Assembly (NCBI GenBank): GCA_900767135.1
Contig: CAAFYU010000005.1
Coordinates: forward strand, 58,349-122,348
Length of the DNA: 64,000 nucleotides
Origin: Candidatus Gastranaerophilales bacterium
GTDB taxonomy: Bacteria > Cyanobacteriota > Vampirovibrionia > Gastranaerophilales > Gastranaerophilaceae
Reading direction: 5' to 3'
Made by a program: the position numbers and the translations under genes. Each line of letters begins with the position of its first letter. Positions within the stretch are counted from its first letter, which is position 1. Positions 36,195 to 44,830 of this stretch are shown here, piece after piece. The notes beneath the pieces were generated by a model, which worked only from the letters and a program-made list of their open reading frames with translations, searched no databases and had not been told where the DNA came from.

Positions 36195-36494
36195 ATGACA
36201 AAATATATTGAACTTACAACCGTTGGCGAAATGCTCAAAGAAGAATTCATTGAGCCATTTAATCTTACACAAAATGCTTTAGCTAATGCAATATTTGTTC
36301 CTCCAAACAGAATTCATCAAATTATAAAAGGACAAAGAAGAGTTACTGCGGATACAGACTTGCGTTTGACCACATATTTTGGACTTTCGCAAGGTTATTT
36401 CTTACGTTATCAAGAAGATTATGAACTAAGAGTTGCTAGACGTGAAATTGCTGATGATATAAGTAGAATACAACCAATCAAAGCTATGTGTTAA
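36195..36494 (+). CDS. higA: HigA-type antitoxin
   Basis: Protein of 99 aa that neutralises HigB and represses the locus. The XRE-type helix-turn-helix contains LTQNALANAIFVPPNRIHQIIK (about 25-46), followed by RRVTADTDLRLTTYFG, a HigA hallmark. GGAGAT lies eight bases before the ATG, in contrast to higB. An own promoter at 36133 allows antitoxin excess. Both genes are intact. Confidence 0.94.
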   Translation: MTKYIELTTVGEMLKEEFIEPFNLTQNALANAIFVPPNRIHQIIKGQRRVTADTDLRLTTYFGLSQGYFLRYQEDYELRVARREIADDISRIQPIKAMC

Positions 36495-36701
36495 TCAAAT
36501 ATACCACGAAAACTCACTCACGCTGCTTTAATTTAAGCACTCTTTAAACAACCCAACACCGTTCTCATATTGTAATACTCTTGCGTTGATAATTTCATAA
36601 TATGTACAATTCTATGATAAATGTTGTTCGACAATGTTTCTTGTGATACAATTCCATTGTCAATGGGTTCTAGAATAGTAACCTCATCTACAATTTTTGT
36701 T

Positions 36702-37145
36702 TTATTCTGCAATCACCATTTCTTGGTACGGAAGTTCTCGAAATCCGAGTTTTTTGTACACATGGACAGCATGGGTGTTTTCGTGTTCAACTTCAATTCG
36801 ATAAACACAATCAGGGTAACAATTTTTTATATATTCAACAAATTCCGGCACTATTCCATTTCCTCTGAATTCCGGTTTTAAGAACAAGTCCTCAAACCAA
36901 ATACATTGTTTGCCAAATTCTGTCGAAAAACTTTTCGCAATCATTGCATAACCTAATATTTTTTCGTCGGCACAAAAAACATACCCTTCCAAATACGGAT
37001 TATCATTGACGCAATTTTGAAAATCATTTTCAAAAATTTCATCAGAGCCGTTTGTAAAAACCGCATCAGAAACATAAAATTCTTTCATCATAGCAAGAAT
37101 TTGCGTCATATCAGAATTATTCATTTTTCGAATTACGTATTTCAT
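36702..37145 (-). CDS. GNAT family N-acetyltransferase
   Basis: Protein of 147 aa with the GNAT core: EKILGYAMIAKS (beta 4 region, about residue 62), FEDLFLKPEFRGNGIVPEFVEYI (acetyl-CoA loop, near 84-106; R/QxxGxG/A form PEFRGNGI) and the final ENTHAVHVYKKLGF, typical of the family. The substrate is unknown. It lies one base after the stop of the glycosyltransferase gene, so the two are co-transcribed. Confidence 0.88.
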   Translation of the reverse strand: MKYVIRKMNNSDMTQILAMMKEFYVSDAVFTNGSDEIFENDFQNCVNDNPYLEGYVFCADEKILGYAMIAKSFSTEFGKQCIWFEDLFLKPEFRGNGIVPEFVEYIKNCYPDCVYRIEVEHENTHAVHVYKKLGFRELPYQEMVIAE

Positions 37146-37146
37146 A

Positions 37147-38091
37147 TTAAAAAAGCAACCTAAGTTTCAATTTCCAGTATCCAGCAGTAATTTCAGGGTG
37201 AAAGTTTTTGTACAAACCATATTTTTCCTGAACATGTTTCAAAAGTTTTGAATACTCCTCAAAATACTGAGGCTTCAAGTCTTTATCAAATTTGGCAAGC
37301 CAAGATGTAGCCTTTGAGAAATATTTATTCACAAAGATATTACGATATTCTTCCATCATGCCTGTCTTTTCAAGCATTTCCTCTATTCCATAAAACACAT
37401 ATATAGGCGAAAAACTCTTTTTCTTTTTAACTGATGTCACAGAACCTTCTCGATTTTTTTGATAACAATAAATATTTTCAGGTAAAATTGCAATTCTCTC
37501 TGCCGTAATCATTGAATGAAAGAACGGCAATTGATCTTGTCCTGCTCTAATATTTTGGAATTTAATTTCATTCTTAATCAAAAAGCTTCTACGGTACAAT
37601 TTAGTCCAAGCTGTTGATGGAAATTTAAAAATATCTTTCTTTACGTCTTTTGCAGAAACAACTTTTCCAAAATATTTTTTCGGAAGTTTATTTTTACTGT
37701 AAGCTCCATTTTGCCCTTTGCCGTTATAATAAGAAAGCCCGCCAAATACCAAAATATCTGTTTGCAATTCATCTGCTTTTGCTATTATTTTAGCTAAGAC
37801 ATCATCTTCTAACCAATCATCGCTATCAATAAAATATACATATTCACCCTGAGCAGTTGAAAGCCCGATATTCCTCGCAATTCCGGAACCTTCATTTTTT
37901 TTATCTATAATTACAACCCTATCATCATTTTTCTTGATTTTTTGTAAAACGTCTAATGAACCATCAGTTGAGCCATCATTAACACAAATTACTTCCAAAT
38001 CTTTAAATGGTTGCTCTAAAATACTTCCCAAACATTTTGGTAAGTATTTTTCAACATTATAAACAGGTATAATTATAGATAGTTTTGGCAT
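37147..38091 (-). CDS. Glycosyltransferase family 2
   Basis: GT-A enzyme of 314 aa. The N-terminus SIIIPVYNVEKYLPKCL, the nucleotide motif VNDGSTDGS (near 38) and the metal-binding DSDDW (near 90) are intact. The C-terminal half (from about 205) is helical. It probably adds a sugar to a surface glycan; donor and acceptor are unknown. GAGAGGT precedes the ATG. It is followed by the GNAT gene, which could acetylate a sugar in the same glycan (inference). Confidence 0.9.
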   Translation of the reverse strand: MPKLSIIIPVYNVEKYLPKCLGSILEQPFKDLEVICVNDGSTDGSLDVLQKIKKNDDRVVIIDKKNEGSGIARNIGLSTAQGEYVYFIDSDDWLEDDVLAKIIAKADELQTDILVFGGLSYYNGKGQNGAYSKNKLPKKYFGKVVSAKDVKKDIFKFPSTAWTKLYRRSFLIKNEIKFQNIRAGQDQLPFFHSMITAERIAILPENIYCYQKNREGSVTSVKKKKSFSPIYVFYGIEEMLEKTGMMEEYRNIFVNKYFSKATSWLAKFDKDLKPQYFEEYSKLLKHVQEKYGLYKNFHPEITAGYWKLKLRLLF

Positions 38092-38136
38092 AAAAACCTC
38101 TCAATTTTTTCAAATTTAATATTTTAGCGAATAAAT

Positions 38137-39156
38137 TTAGTCGACTTTTCCTCGCAACTGTCCGCAAGCAGCATCAATATCTGCCCCTCTTTCAAGTCTT
38201 ACCGTAACCTTTTTGCCTGACTGTTCAAGTAGCGATTTAAAACGCATAATTGATTTTCCGGACGGTTTTTGATAATCGTTTTTTTCTGTTGGATTATATG
38301 GAATTAGGTTTATATTGCATTTCAAATCATGTAAATATTCAACAAGTTCTTTGGCACTTTCCAACGTGTCATTCAAATCTTTTATCAGCAAATATTCAAT
38401 CGTAATCCGTCTACCTGTTTTTTCAATATAAGCCTTCAAAGTCTTTTTAAGTTCAGGCATCGGATATTTGTTTTCAATTTGCATCAATTGTTTTCTGATT
38501 TCATGGTTTGGTGCGTGCAACGAAAGTGCGAGAGTTGACTGCATGTCAACATCTGCAAGCCTTTTTATCCCCGGAATTATTCCGGAAGTTGAAACCGTCA
38601 AGCGTCTTGCTCCGATTTGGAAGTTTTCATTAAAAATTTCCATAGCTTTCAAAACATTATCCAAATTCAAAAGTGGCTCGCCTTGTCCCATAAACACAAC
38701 ATTTGTAACCTTCAAGCCGGTATCTCTTTGGATTGTCAACACCTGTTCAATAATTTCTTTATACGACAAATTCCTGATAAAACCACGTTTTCCTGTCGCA
38801 CAAAACGAGCAATTTACGGCACAACCGACCTGCGAGCTGACACAAGCCGTTAAATTCGCACGATTATCAAATCTCATCAAAACCGTTTCTACACACTCAC
38901 CATCGGGATATTCAAGCAAATACTTCAATGTTCCGTCAGAACTTTCTTGCTTAACCTTAATTTTTGTATCAGTAACAGTTGCAACTTGTTTAAGTTGCTC
39001 TCTGAACTTGACCGACAAATCAGTCATCTCATCAATTGATTTAACAGATTTTAGATATATCCAGTTATGAATTTGACGAGCTCTAAATTTTGATGCACCA
39101 AGTTCATCTGTTATTTTTTGAATTTCTTCTAAATTTAATCCTGAAAGTACTTGCAT
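38137..39156 (-). CDS. rlmN: 23S rRNA (adenine2503-C2)-methyltransferase RlmN
   Basis: Radical SAM enzyme of 339 aa that methylates A2503 of 23S rRNA and some tRNAs. The cluster motif CAVNCSFCATG (CxxxCxxC, near residue 114) is present, followed by VVFMGQGEPLLN. The C-terminal catalytic Cys lies in DAACGQLRG close to the end (near 333), and the other essential Cys near 112 is present in CVSSQVGC. A GAGGA site precedes the ATG. All catalytic residues I know of are kept. Confidence 0.96.
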   Translation of the reverse strand: MQVLSGLNLEEIQKITDELGASKFRARQIHNWIYLKSVKSIDEMTDLSVKFREQLKQVATVTDTKIKVKQESSDGTLKYLLEYPDGECVETVLMRFDNRANLTACVSSQVGCAVNCSFCATGKRGFIRNLSYKEIIEQVLTIQRDTGLKVTNVVFMGQGEPLLNLDNVLKAMEIFNENFQIGARRLTVSTSGIIPGIKRLADVDMQSTLALSLHAPNHEIRKQLMQIENKYPMPELKKTLKAYIEKTGRRITIEYLLIKDLNDTLESAKELVEYLHDLKCNINLIPYNPTEKNDYQKPSGKSIMRFKSLLEQSGKKVTVRLERGADIDAACGQLRGKVD

Positions 39157-39204
39157 AATTTCCTCTTTTTAAGCCTTTGTTGTGAAATAAGAAACCACAA
39201 CCTG

Positions 39205-39876
39205 TTAAACTTTTATTTTTGACTTGTAATACCCGATAATTTCCATCATTGCATGGAGCATAAGAACAATCGGCAAAACCTCTTCTCGCCACTCATAAAA
39301 CCCGCAAGATTTCGGCAAAATACATAGCGGATTATCCGGAAAGTGACGACAAATATCAGGGCGATTTTCATAATCTGAGCATTTTTTATCACAAGTTAAT
39401 TTTGGGCAATGGTAAAAATAAACATCTTTTTCACCAGACTCATCAAGAAGCTCTATGTACTCGGGATAAACCTTTTGAGCTTCCTCTTTTGAATTGTATG
39501 GAATAAAGATTGAAGTGAATTGTTTTGCAAAATTGTCACCGCTTTCAGCACGTTTTGAAAGTTCCTCGGGTGAATACTCCGAACACGCTAAGTTACAACA
39601 AGTTGCACAACCTTTGCAATGAAATCCTTCTCGATATTTCAAAACCTCTTGCCATTTATCGTAAATTTCATGAGAGATATCGTTTTCCAGCATATCTAAA
39701 ACGTCTTTTTGCCATTGAGCACCAACACTTTCAGGTTCATACTCCGCCAAGATATCTCCATTAAAATCTTTTGGACGAATTTCCTCAATACGAGCAAGTA
39801 TCGCATCTGAAGATTTTTCAAAAACTTCTCGATACGTACTTTTCATACTTTGTAATTTGCTATTTACGTCGTTCAT
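39205..39876 (-). CDS. YkgJ-type Cys-cluster protein
   Basis: Protein of 223 aa with the zinc/iron-chelating YkgJ pattern. CKGCATCCNLAC (about 95-106) is followed by CPKLTCDKKCSDYENRPDICRHFP (about 156-179), whose CxxYExRPxxCRxFP core is the family signature. Eight or more Cys are suited to bind an Fe-S cluster or zinc. The N-terminal 85 residues are helical. The start is supported by a strong promoter six bases upstream. The role is unknown. Confidence 0.82.
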   Translation of the reverse strand: MNDVNSKLQSMKSTYREVFEKSSDAILARIEEIRPKDFNGDILAEYEPESVGAQWQKDVLDMLENDISHEIYDKWQEVLKYREGFHCKGCATCCNLACSEYSPEELSKRAESGDNFAKQFTSIFIPYNSKEEAQKVYPEYIELLDESGEKDVYFYHCPKLTCDKKCSDYENRPDICRHFPDNPLCILPKSCGFYEWREEVLPIVLMLHAMMEIIGYYKSKIKV

Positions 39877-39882
39877 AAATTA

Positions 39883-39911
39883 ATTTTAGCATAAATCACA
39901 AAGATTGTAAA
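39883..39911 (-). promoter_or_regulatory. Near-ideal leaderless promoter of the YkgJ-type gene
   Basis: Minus strand: TTTACA (39906-39911), a 17-base spacer, TGC plus TAAAAT (39883-39888), then six bases and ATG. It is the clearest example of the leaderless layout in the window. Confidence 0.75.
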
Positions 39912-39921
39912 AATAAATCAA

Positions 39922-40677
39922 TTAGTTTTCTCCAAACAAAAAGTTATGCATTGTTTTCATTTTATTATCCATAGCTCTTCCGCCTGTTGTGTCAGATGAT
40001 TTTACCATATTCATCATATTGGCATTCATATCACAAGCTTTAATTTTTCCGTTTATTCCGCCTGCTTTATCGCCTTCCAAACCAACAGACATATCAAGAA
40101 CAGAGCCAAATGCAGCCATTTCTTCTGGGCTAATTTTGCCATCTTTATTTATATCAATATGTGAAAAAACATTTTCCGCATCTTTTGGATTTGCAAATTC
40201 TTTCAATTCTTTTGGCAAATCTTGCATTTCCGAGCTAATGTATTCTTCTTTCGTTAAAACTCCATCGCCATTACCATATTTTTTATCCAAATATGCGGTA
40301 TAAGAAGTTCCAAATTTTAAAAATCCATCTTTGTATAATTGCATTGCTTTTTGAGTTTCTTCCGGAGTTCTGTTTTGTTTTCCGGCTAAGGTTCTATATT
40401 CATCACCAGTAACATCAAATGACATATTTGACATTTCAGAATGTCTTTGTGCACGTTGCTCATTTGATGTAATTGTTCCATTTTGAATATCATCTAATAT
40501 TTTTTTCTGAGCAGCATCTACATCAAGTGTAAATTGTTGAAATTTTTCACCTTGACTATAAGAACTATATTGAGGAAATATTTTAATCTTTTCATTTGTT
40601 TTAGGTATTTCGCCGTTACCATTATTAGTATAATTTCCGCTTACAGAGGCGTTTAAAGAAATATTTAAAAATCCCAT
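39922..40677 (-). CDS. EF-hand calcium-binding protein
   Basis: Protein of 251 aa without a signal peptide. Two EF-hand loops are seen: a degenerate one, YGNGDGVLTKEEY (near residue 127), and a canonical one, DINKDGKISPEE (near 170). A third partial loop is GGINGKIKACDM (near 205). The N-terminus is Asn/Ser-rich (MGFLNISLNASVSG). ATG 40677 is chosen because AAAGGGA lies upstream. Calcium binding is inferred; partners are unknown. Confidence 0.78.
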   Translation of the reverse strand: MGFLNISLNASVSGNYTNNGNGEIPKTNEKIKIFPQYSSYSQGEKFQQFTLDVDAAQKKILDDIQNGTITSNEQRAQRHSEMSNMSFDVTGDEYRTLAGKQNRTPEETQKAMQLYKDGFLKFGTSYTAYLDKKYGNGDGVLTKEEYISSEMQDLPKELKEFANPKDAENVFSHIDINKDGKISPEEMAAFGSVLDMSVGLEGDKAGGINGKIKACDMNANMMNMVKSSDTTGGRAMDNKMKTMHNFLFGEN

Positions 40678-40828
40678 AAAAATCCCTTTTATCAATCGTG
40701 CTTACTTATTTATAAAGTATTTTTATTTGCAAAAATTGCCTCAAAAGAATTTATAAACTATCAAAACAAAGAACACAAGCCAAATTGGCCTGTGTTCACA
40801 TTTGTTAATATTTTCTATTATGCTTATC

Positions 40829-41833
40829 TTACGAAATATCCCATCTTCCGCAAGTACCGCCCCAACGAGCAATGATATTACCTTTAATATCCTTGATTTT
40901 TTCAACGTGGTGAATATCTTCGCCACCTTCAACGATTGTGATAACTTCACAGTTGTTAGAACAACCTGTACAATCACAAGTGATTGAGTGGAAGTTCATT
41001 TCACCAACTTCCCAGCCTTTGAAAGTCGTTTTAGCATCTGTGTATTGATGGTTTTCCATCGCCAAAAGTGCTGCCCCGATTGCTCCCATTGTTTGGTGAT
41101 GATCAGGAACGATTACTTTGTGCCCCAAAGCTTCCTCAAACGCTTTCACCATGCCGGAATTTGTAGCGACACCACCTTGGAACGAGAATACCGGAAGTAG
41201 TTCTTTACCCAACGCAAGGTTTGCTAAATAGTTTCTAACAAGTGCCTGACAAAGTCCATATAACAAATCTTCAACAGGATACCCTAATTGTTGCTTGTGA
41301 ATTAAGTCACTTTCAGCAAAAACGCCGCAACGTCCCGCAATACGAGCAGGATTTTCTGATTTCAAGGCTGTATCACCAAATTCTTCAATCGGAACATTCA
41401 AACGTTGTGCTTGGTGATCCAAAAAGCTTCCTGTGCCGGCTGCACATACAGTATTCATCGCAAAGTCCGTTACAATACCGTCACGAAGAATGATAATTTT
41501 ACTATCCTGTCCTCCGATTTCCAAAATAGTTTGAACCCCCGGAACATTAATACTTGCAGCTACTGCGTGAGCCGTAATTTCGTTTTTAATAATATCTGCA
41601 CCAACAAGAGCTCCTGCAAGGTTTCTGCCGGAACCTGTTGTACCGACACCCATTACGTCGTAATCTGTAATTCTTTTCGCATAAAGTTCGTTTAATCCTT
41701 TTTGTACCGCAACCACAGGTTTTCCCGCAGTTCTAAGCATATAACTGTCAACATATTTCCCTTTTTCATCAACAAGGGCTAATTTTGTCGTAACTGAACC
41801 GACGTCAATCCCTAAATATACTGTTAAACTCAT
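40829..41833 (-). CDS. 2-hydroxyacyl-CoA dehydratase activating ATPase homolog (BadF/BadG/BcrA/D type)
   Basis: ASKHA ATPase of 334 aa. It has GIDVGSVTTK (residues 8-17), GTTGSGR (near 64), EIGGQDSK (near 101), and the two Cys that hold the bridging [4Fe-4S] cluster of the dimer, in NTVCAAGTGS (near 127) and GRCGVF (near 165). The C-terminus adds a Cys-rich tail, CDCTGCSNNC (near 287) and GGTCGRW (near 327), which the simple activators lack. No dehydratase subunits are adjacent. It resembles the activase half of large YjiL-type proteins. AAGGAA precedes the ATG. The target is unknown. Confidence 0.85.
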   Translation of the reverse strand: MSLTVYLGIDVGSVTTKLALVDEKGKYVDSYMLRTAGKPVVAVQKGLNELYAKRITDYDVMGVGTTGSGRNLAGALVGADIIKNEITAHAVAASINVPGVQTILEIGGQDSKIIILRDGIVTDFAMNTVCAAGTGSFLDHQAQRLNVPIEEFGDTALKSENPARIAGRCGVFAESDLIHKQQLGYPVEDLLYGLCQALVRNYLANLALGKELLPVFSFQGGVATNSGMVKAFEEALGHKVIVPDHHQTMGAIGAALLAMENHQYTDAKTTFKGWEVGEMNFHSITCDCTGCSNNCEVITIVEGGEDIHHVEKIKDIKGNIIARWGGTCGRWDIS

Positions 41834-41899
41834 GTTTCATATTCCTTTTATTCTATCGAATTCATGTTATCACAAACAAATTCAAAAATAAAAAGAAAA

Positions 41900-42685
41900 T
41901 TAAGCTTCTAATTTTTCAATTGCAGGACTAATTTTGTTTACATAATTTACTAATGCTTTGAATACAAACGGGTGAAGTTTTTCTTCTTTCACATCTTGAT
42001 AAATTATTGTCAACGCCTGTTTTGGGCTCATAGGCTCTTTGTAAATTCGTTTTTCGGTTAAAGCTGAATATTTATCCGCTGTTGATAAAATCTGCAAATT
42101 CAAATCTGCCCGAAAATCTTTTCCAACCCAAGGGTACCCAGTCTTTTTAGCATTTTGGTGGTGATTTCTGATTAAGTTTAGTGTCTTTTCACTTAAATTT
42201 GAATTTTTTAATATTTCATAACTTAGTTCTGAATGCGAATGCATAATTTTTGTTTCCTGCTCATTTAATTTTGCAGGCTTGTTCAAAACCTCTGACGGGA
42301 TAAGAACTTTACCGACATCATGTAAATATGCAGCATCTTCAAGTTCTTTTAAGTCAACTTTACTCCGCAAAGAAAACGGCAAATTGTCTGCAATTCCGCC
42401 AATTATATTTTTAGTATCTTGGGCGTGATTTCGCATTAAATCTTGCAGTTCTTGCAAATTTAATTTCATTTCAGGATTAAAACTCTTTACAATTGAACGG
42501 ATTTTGGGATTATTATTTATGGCTTTTTGAATATAGTGTTCACTTGCAAGGTGATTTACCGATGTACTTTGAAAAGTATCGGCGTGCAAACCTGACGCAA
42601 AGCTAGGATTAAGACGGCTCTGGTCAATACGAATATTTGGTTTTATTGCACCCACACCAAGTGCATTTGGTATTCCAAATCCCAT
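41900..42685 (-). CDS. HD-GYP-like phosphodiesterase domain protein, partly degenerate
   Basis: Protein of about 261 aa. HDVGKVLIP (HD metal motif, near residue 122), HSHSELSYEIL (near 147) and NHHQNAKKTGYPW (near 175) follow the HD-GYP order, but the usual HHExxDGxGYP has Gln and Lys in place of Glu and Asp-Gly. So c-di-GMP hydrolysis is doubtful. The frame is open to TTG 42760; ATG 42685 (MGFGIPNALG) is chosen. No sensor domain is attached. Confidence 0.75.
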   Translation of the reverse strand: MGFGIPNALGVGAIKPNIRIDQSRLNPSFASGLHADTFQSTSVNHLASEHYIQKAINNNPKIRSIVKSFNPEMKLNLQELQDLMRNHAQDTKNIIGGIADNLPFSLRSKVDLKELEDAAYLHDVGKVLIPSEVLNKPAKLNEQETKIMHSHSELSYEILKNSNLSEKTLNLIRNHHQNAKKTGYPWVGKDFRADLNLQILSTADKYSALTEKRIYKEPMSPKQALTIIYQDVKEEKLHPFVFKALVNYVNKISPAIEKLEA

Positions 42686-42839
42686 AGACACACTAATATT
42701 TACTACACTACTATATTTATATAAAGACTTTTTAGTCACCAAAATTGACTTAAAAACCAAATTTGTATAGAATTCTTAACAAATTTAAAATAAAAAAATT
42801 ATAAAAATTATAAAAATTCTTCCGATTTGATTTTTCATG

Positions 42840-42848
42840 TGCTAAAAT
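42840..42848 (+). promoter_or_regulatory. Extended -10 of the ketopantoate reductase gene, leaderless type
   Basis: TGC plus TAAAAT ends six bases before the ATG at 42855. No Shine-Dalgarno site is present. Confidence 0.6.
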
Positions 42849-42854
42849 AACTTT

Positions 42855-43787
42855 ATGAAAGAAATTAAGAAAGTATTAGTTTGCGGAATAGGAGCAGTTG
42901 GCAGTATATACGCCGATAAGATAGAAAAATTCAGTCCTAATGATTTAAGAATTTTGGTTGATAAAAATCGTTTAGAAAGATATTCAAAAAACCCGACAAT
43001 ATTCAATAACAGAGTGCTAAATTTTAATTATATCCTACCTGATGCGACGGATTTCAAAGCTGATTTAATTATTGTTGCGACAAAATTTGACGCATTACAA
43101 GAAGTTATAACAAATATCAAAAACTTTGTACATGAAGGAACAATTATTTTGTCTTTGCTCAATGGAGTTACGAGCGAAAAAATTATCGCAGAAACTTATG
43201 GCAGAGAAAAGTTGCTTTACTCGTATTTCATCGGACACAGTGCAATTCGTGTCGGGCGTAAAATCACGCACGACGACGTAAATACGATTGTTTACGGATC
43301 TGAAAATGAAGCGGATACTGAAAACGTCGAAAGTGTAAAAAATTATTTTGAAAAAGTCGGTATAAATTTTGAAATTCCGGACGATATAATTCATTCTTTG
43401 TGGCAGAAATATATGCTTAATGTCGCAGCAAATCAGACAACAGCAATTTTGCGAATGACTTTTGGTGAGCTTTTGGCAAATAAAAAAGCTATGGAATTTG
43501 TAAAAAATATTTGCAAAGAAGTGCAACAAATTGCGAAAGCAGAAGGTGTAAAAGGCACTGACACTTTGATAGATGAAGTCATTGAACATTTGCACACAAT
43601 GATTCCGGAAGGCAAAACTTCAATGCTTCAAGATGTCGAAGCCGGCAGAAAAACAGAAGTAGATATGTTTGCCGGCACAATAATTGATTTGGGTGCAATG
43701 CATAACATACAAACCCCTTACAATAAGATTATGAAAGAAATGCTTGACATAATCTATTATCAAAGGAGCGTAAACAGCAATAATTAA
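42855..43787 (+). CDS. panE: 2-dehydropantoate 2-reductase family protein
   Basis: NADPH-dependent reductase of 310 aa. The N-terminal Rossmann motif VCGIGAVGSIYA (near residue 10) is of the ApbA/PanE type. LLNGVTSEKII (near 100) follows, and the C-terminal helical domain contains LWQKYMLNVAANQTTAI (near 190; the catalytic Lys is in this motif) and SMLQDVEAGRKTEVD (near 260). This is the ketopantoate step of pantothenate synthesis, although the family has members with other substrates. It stands alone with its own leaderless-type promoter. Confidence 0.87.
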   Translation: MKEIKKVLVCGIGAVGSIYADKIEKFSPNDLRILVDKNRLERYSKNPTIFNNRVLNFNYILPDATDFKADLIIVATKFDALQEVITNIKNFVHEGTIILSLLNGVTSEKIIAETYGREKLLYSYFIGHSAIRVGRKITHDDVNTIVYGSENEADTENVESVKNYFEKVGINFEIPDDIIHSLWQKYMLNVAANQTTAILRMTFGELLANKKAMEFVKNICKEVQQIAKAEGVKGTDTLIDEVIEHLHTMIPEGKTSMLQDVEAGRKTEVDMFAGTIIDLGAMHNIQTPYNKIMKEMLDIIYYQRSVNSNN

Positions 43788-43829
43788 TCTATTTATTTTG
43801 CAAAGAATACGTTCAAATATTTAATATTA

Positions 43830-44789
43830 TTACTTTTTCAAGTCAAATGAATACTTATTAAAAACAATAACCGTTTGTGTTTTTTGGTTATACCAAATAA
43901 TTTGTTTACGGAAAAATTTTAAAACCTTATAAATATTATAAACTAACATTCTAAACGAATAACGAGAAAAACTTAAAATCAAACTTTCCGGCATTGCCAT
44001 ATTATAATATTTATAAAACTCTTTTTTAACAATTGATTTTGACTCTATATCCCAAGGTTTTATACAGCCGACAAAATGAATAATTTTAGCAGAATTTATA
44101 ATTTTGTGAAATTTCGAATCATTTCCCCAGTCAAACACCTGAACGTTCCAAGTCAAAGGTAGGCAAAAAATTCCATCTTGCATTACTACATTCATTACAT
44201 CTTGATCTTGCCACAAAATCTTATCTTGATTTTTCATTGTGTAATCAAAAAGTTTTTCTTCAATATTATCCTCACGCATCTTTTTGAGATTGAGTAACAT
44301 TACACCGGCATTGCAATACTTACCTAAACCTAGACGAACCTTGTTATCCTCACTCAAAACATCTTCAACTCCGGCGAAATAGTATTCTTCAATATTTGTG
44401 TCAAAAAGCTCTTTTAAAGAGGATTTAACCACAATATCACAGTCCAAATAAAGAATTTTGTCATAATTTTTAAACAATTGCGGAATTGCATATCTGTAAT
44501 AAGTTTCCTTTGAAATATGTGCACAATCCGCCGTTTGAGGCAATTTTTCAAAATCAAAATCGCTTATGTCTATAAAATCAATGCTACAAATTTTCTTTTG
44601 AATGTTTTTCAACTTAATAATACTTCGATTAAATTCATTTAATTTCTTTTTATCATACAGTACAAATATTTCAAAAAACTCATTTGAGTTAGCATTTTTC
44701 AAAATTGAAGTAATTGTAACAAAAAGTGGCATTGAATAATTATTATTCGTTGCAAAAATAATTGGAATTATATTTTTTTGTGTACTCAT
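43830..44789 (-). CDS. Glycosyltransferase family 8
   Basis: GT8 enzyme of 319 aa (LgtC/GatA type). IIFATNNNYSMPLFVTITSI is the start, the DxD metal motif is LYLDCDIVV (near 103), followed by CNAGVMLLNL (near 153), QDQDVMNVV (near 187) and the closing HFVGCIKPW (near 235). It probably transfers galactose or glucose onto a lipopolysaccharide-like glycan. It is nearly duplicated in the second half of the next gene upstream. AGGAG precedes the ATG. Confidence 0.9.
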   Translation of the reverse strand: MSTQKNIIPIIFATNNNYSMPLFVTITSILKNANSNEFFEIFVLYDKKKLNEFNRSIIKLKNIQKKICSIDFIDISDFDFEKLPQTADCAHISKETYYRYAIPQLFKNYDKILYLDCDIVVKSSLKELFDTNIEEYYFAGVEDVLSEDNKVRLGLGKYCNAGVMLLNLKKMREDNIEEKLFDYTMKNQDKILWQDQDVMNVVMQDGIFCLPLTWNVQVFDWGNDSKFHKIINSAKIIHFVGCIKPWDIESKSIVKKEFYKYYNMAMPESLILSFSRYSFRMLVYNIYKVLKFFRKQIIWYNQKTQTVIVFNKYSFDLKK

Positions 44790-44830
44790 AACCCGCCACT
44801 CCTATATTTTACGCCTCGTTACTAATATTT

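Noticed and set aside
36510..36700. Minus-strand open stretch of about 60 codons ending in LGCLKSA, overlapping the end of the GNAT gene
   Set aside because: No family recognised, no start with ribosome binding site, and it overlaps a good gene; it could be a remnant but there is not enough to call one.
42686..42760. Upstream TTG start for the HD-GYP-like gene
   Set aside because: The added 25 codons hold promoter-like AT-rich DNA and no ribosome binding site; ATG 42685 gives a better N-terminus.
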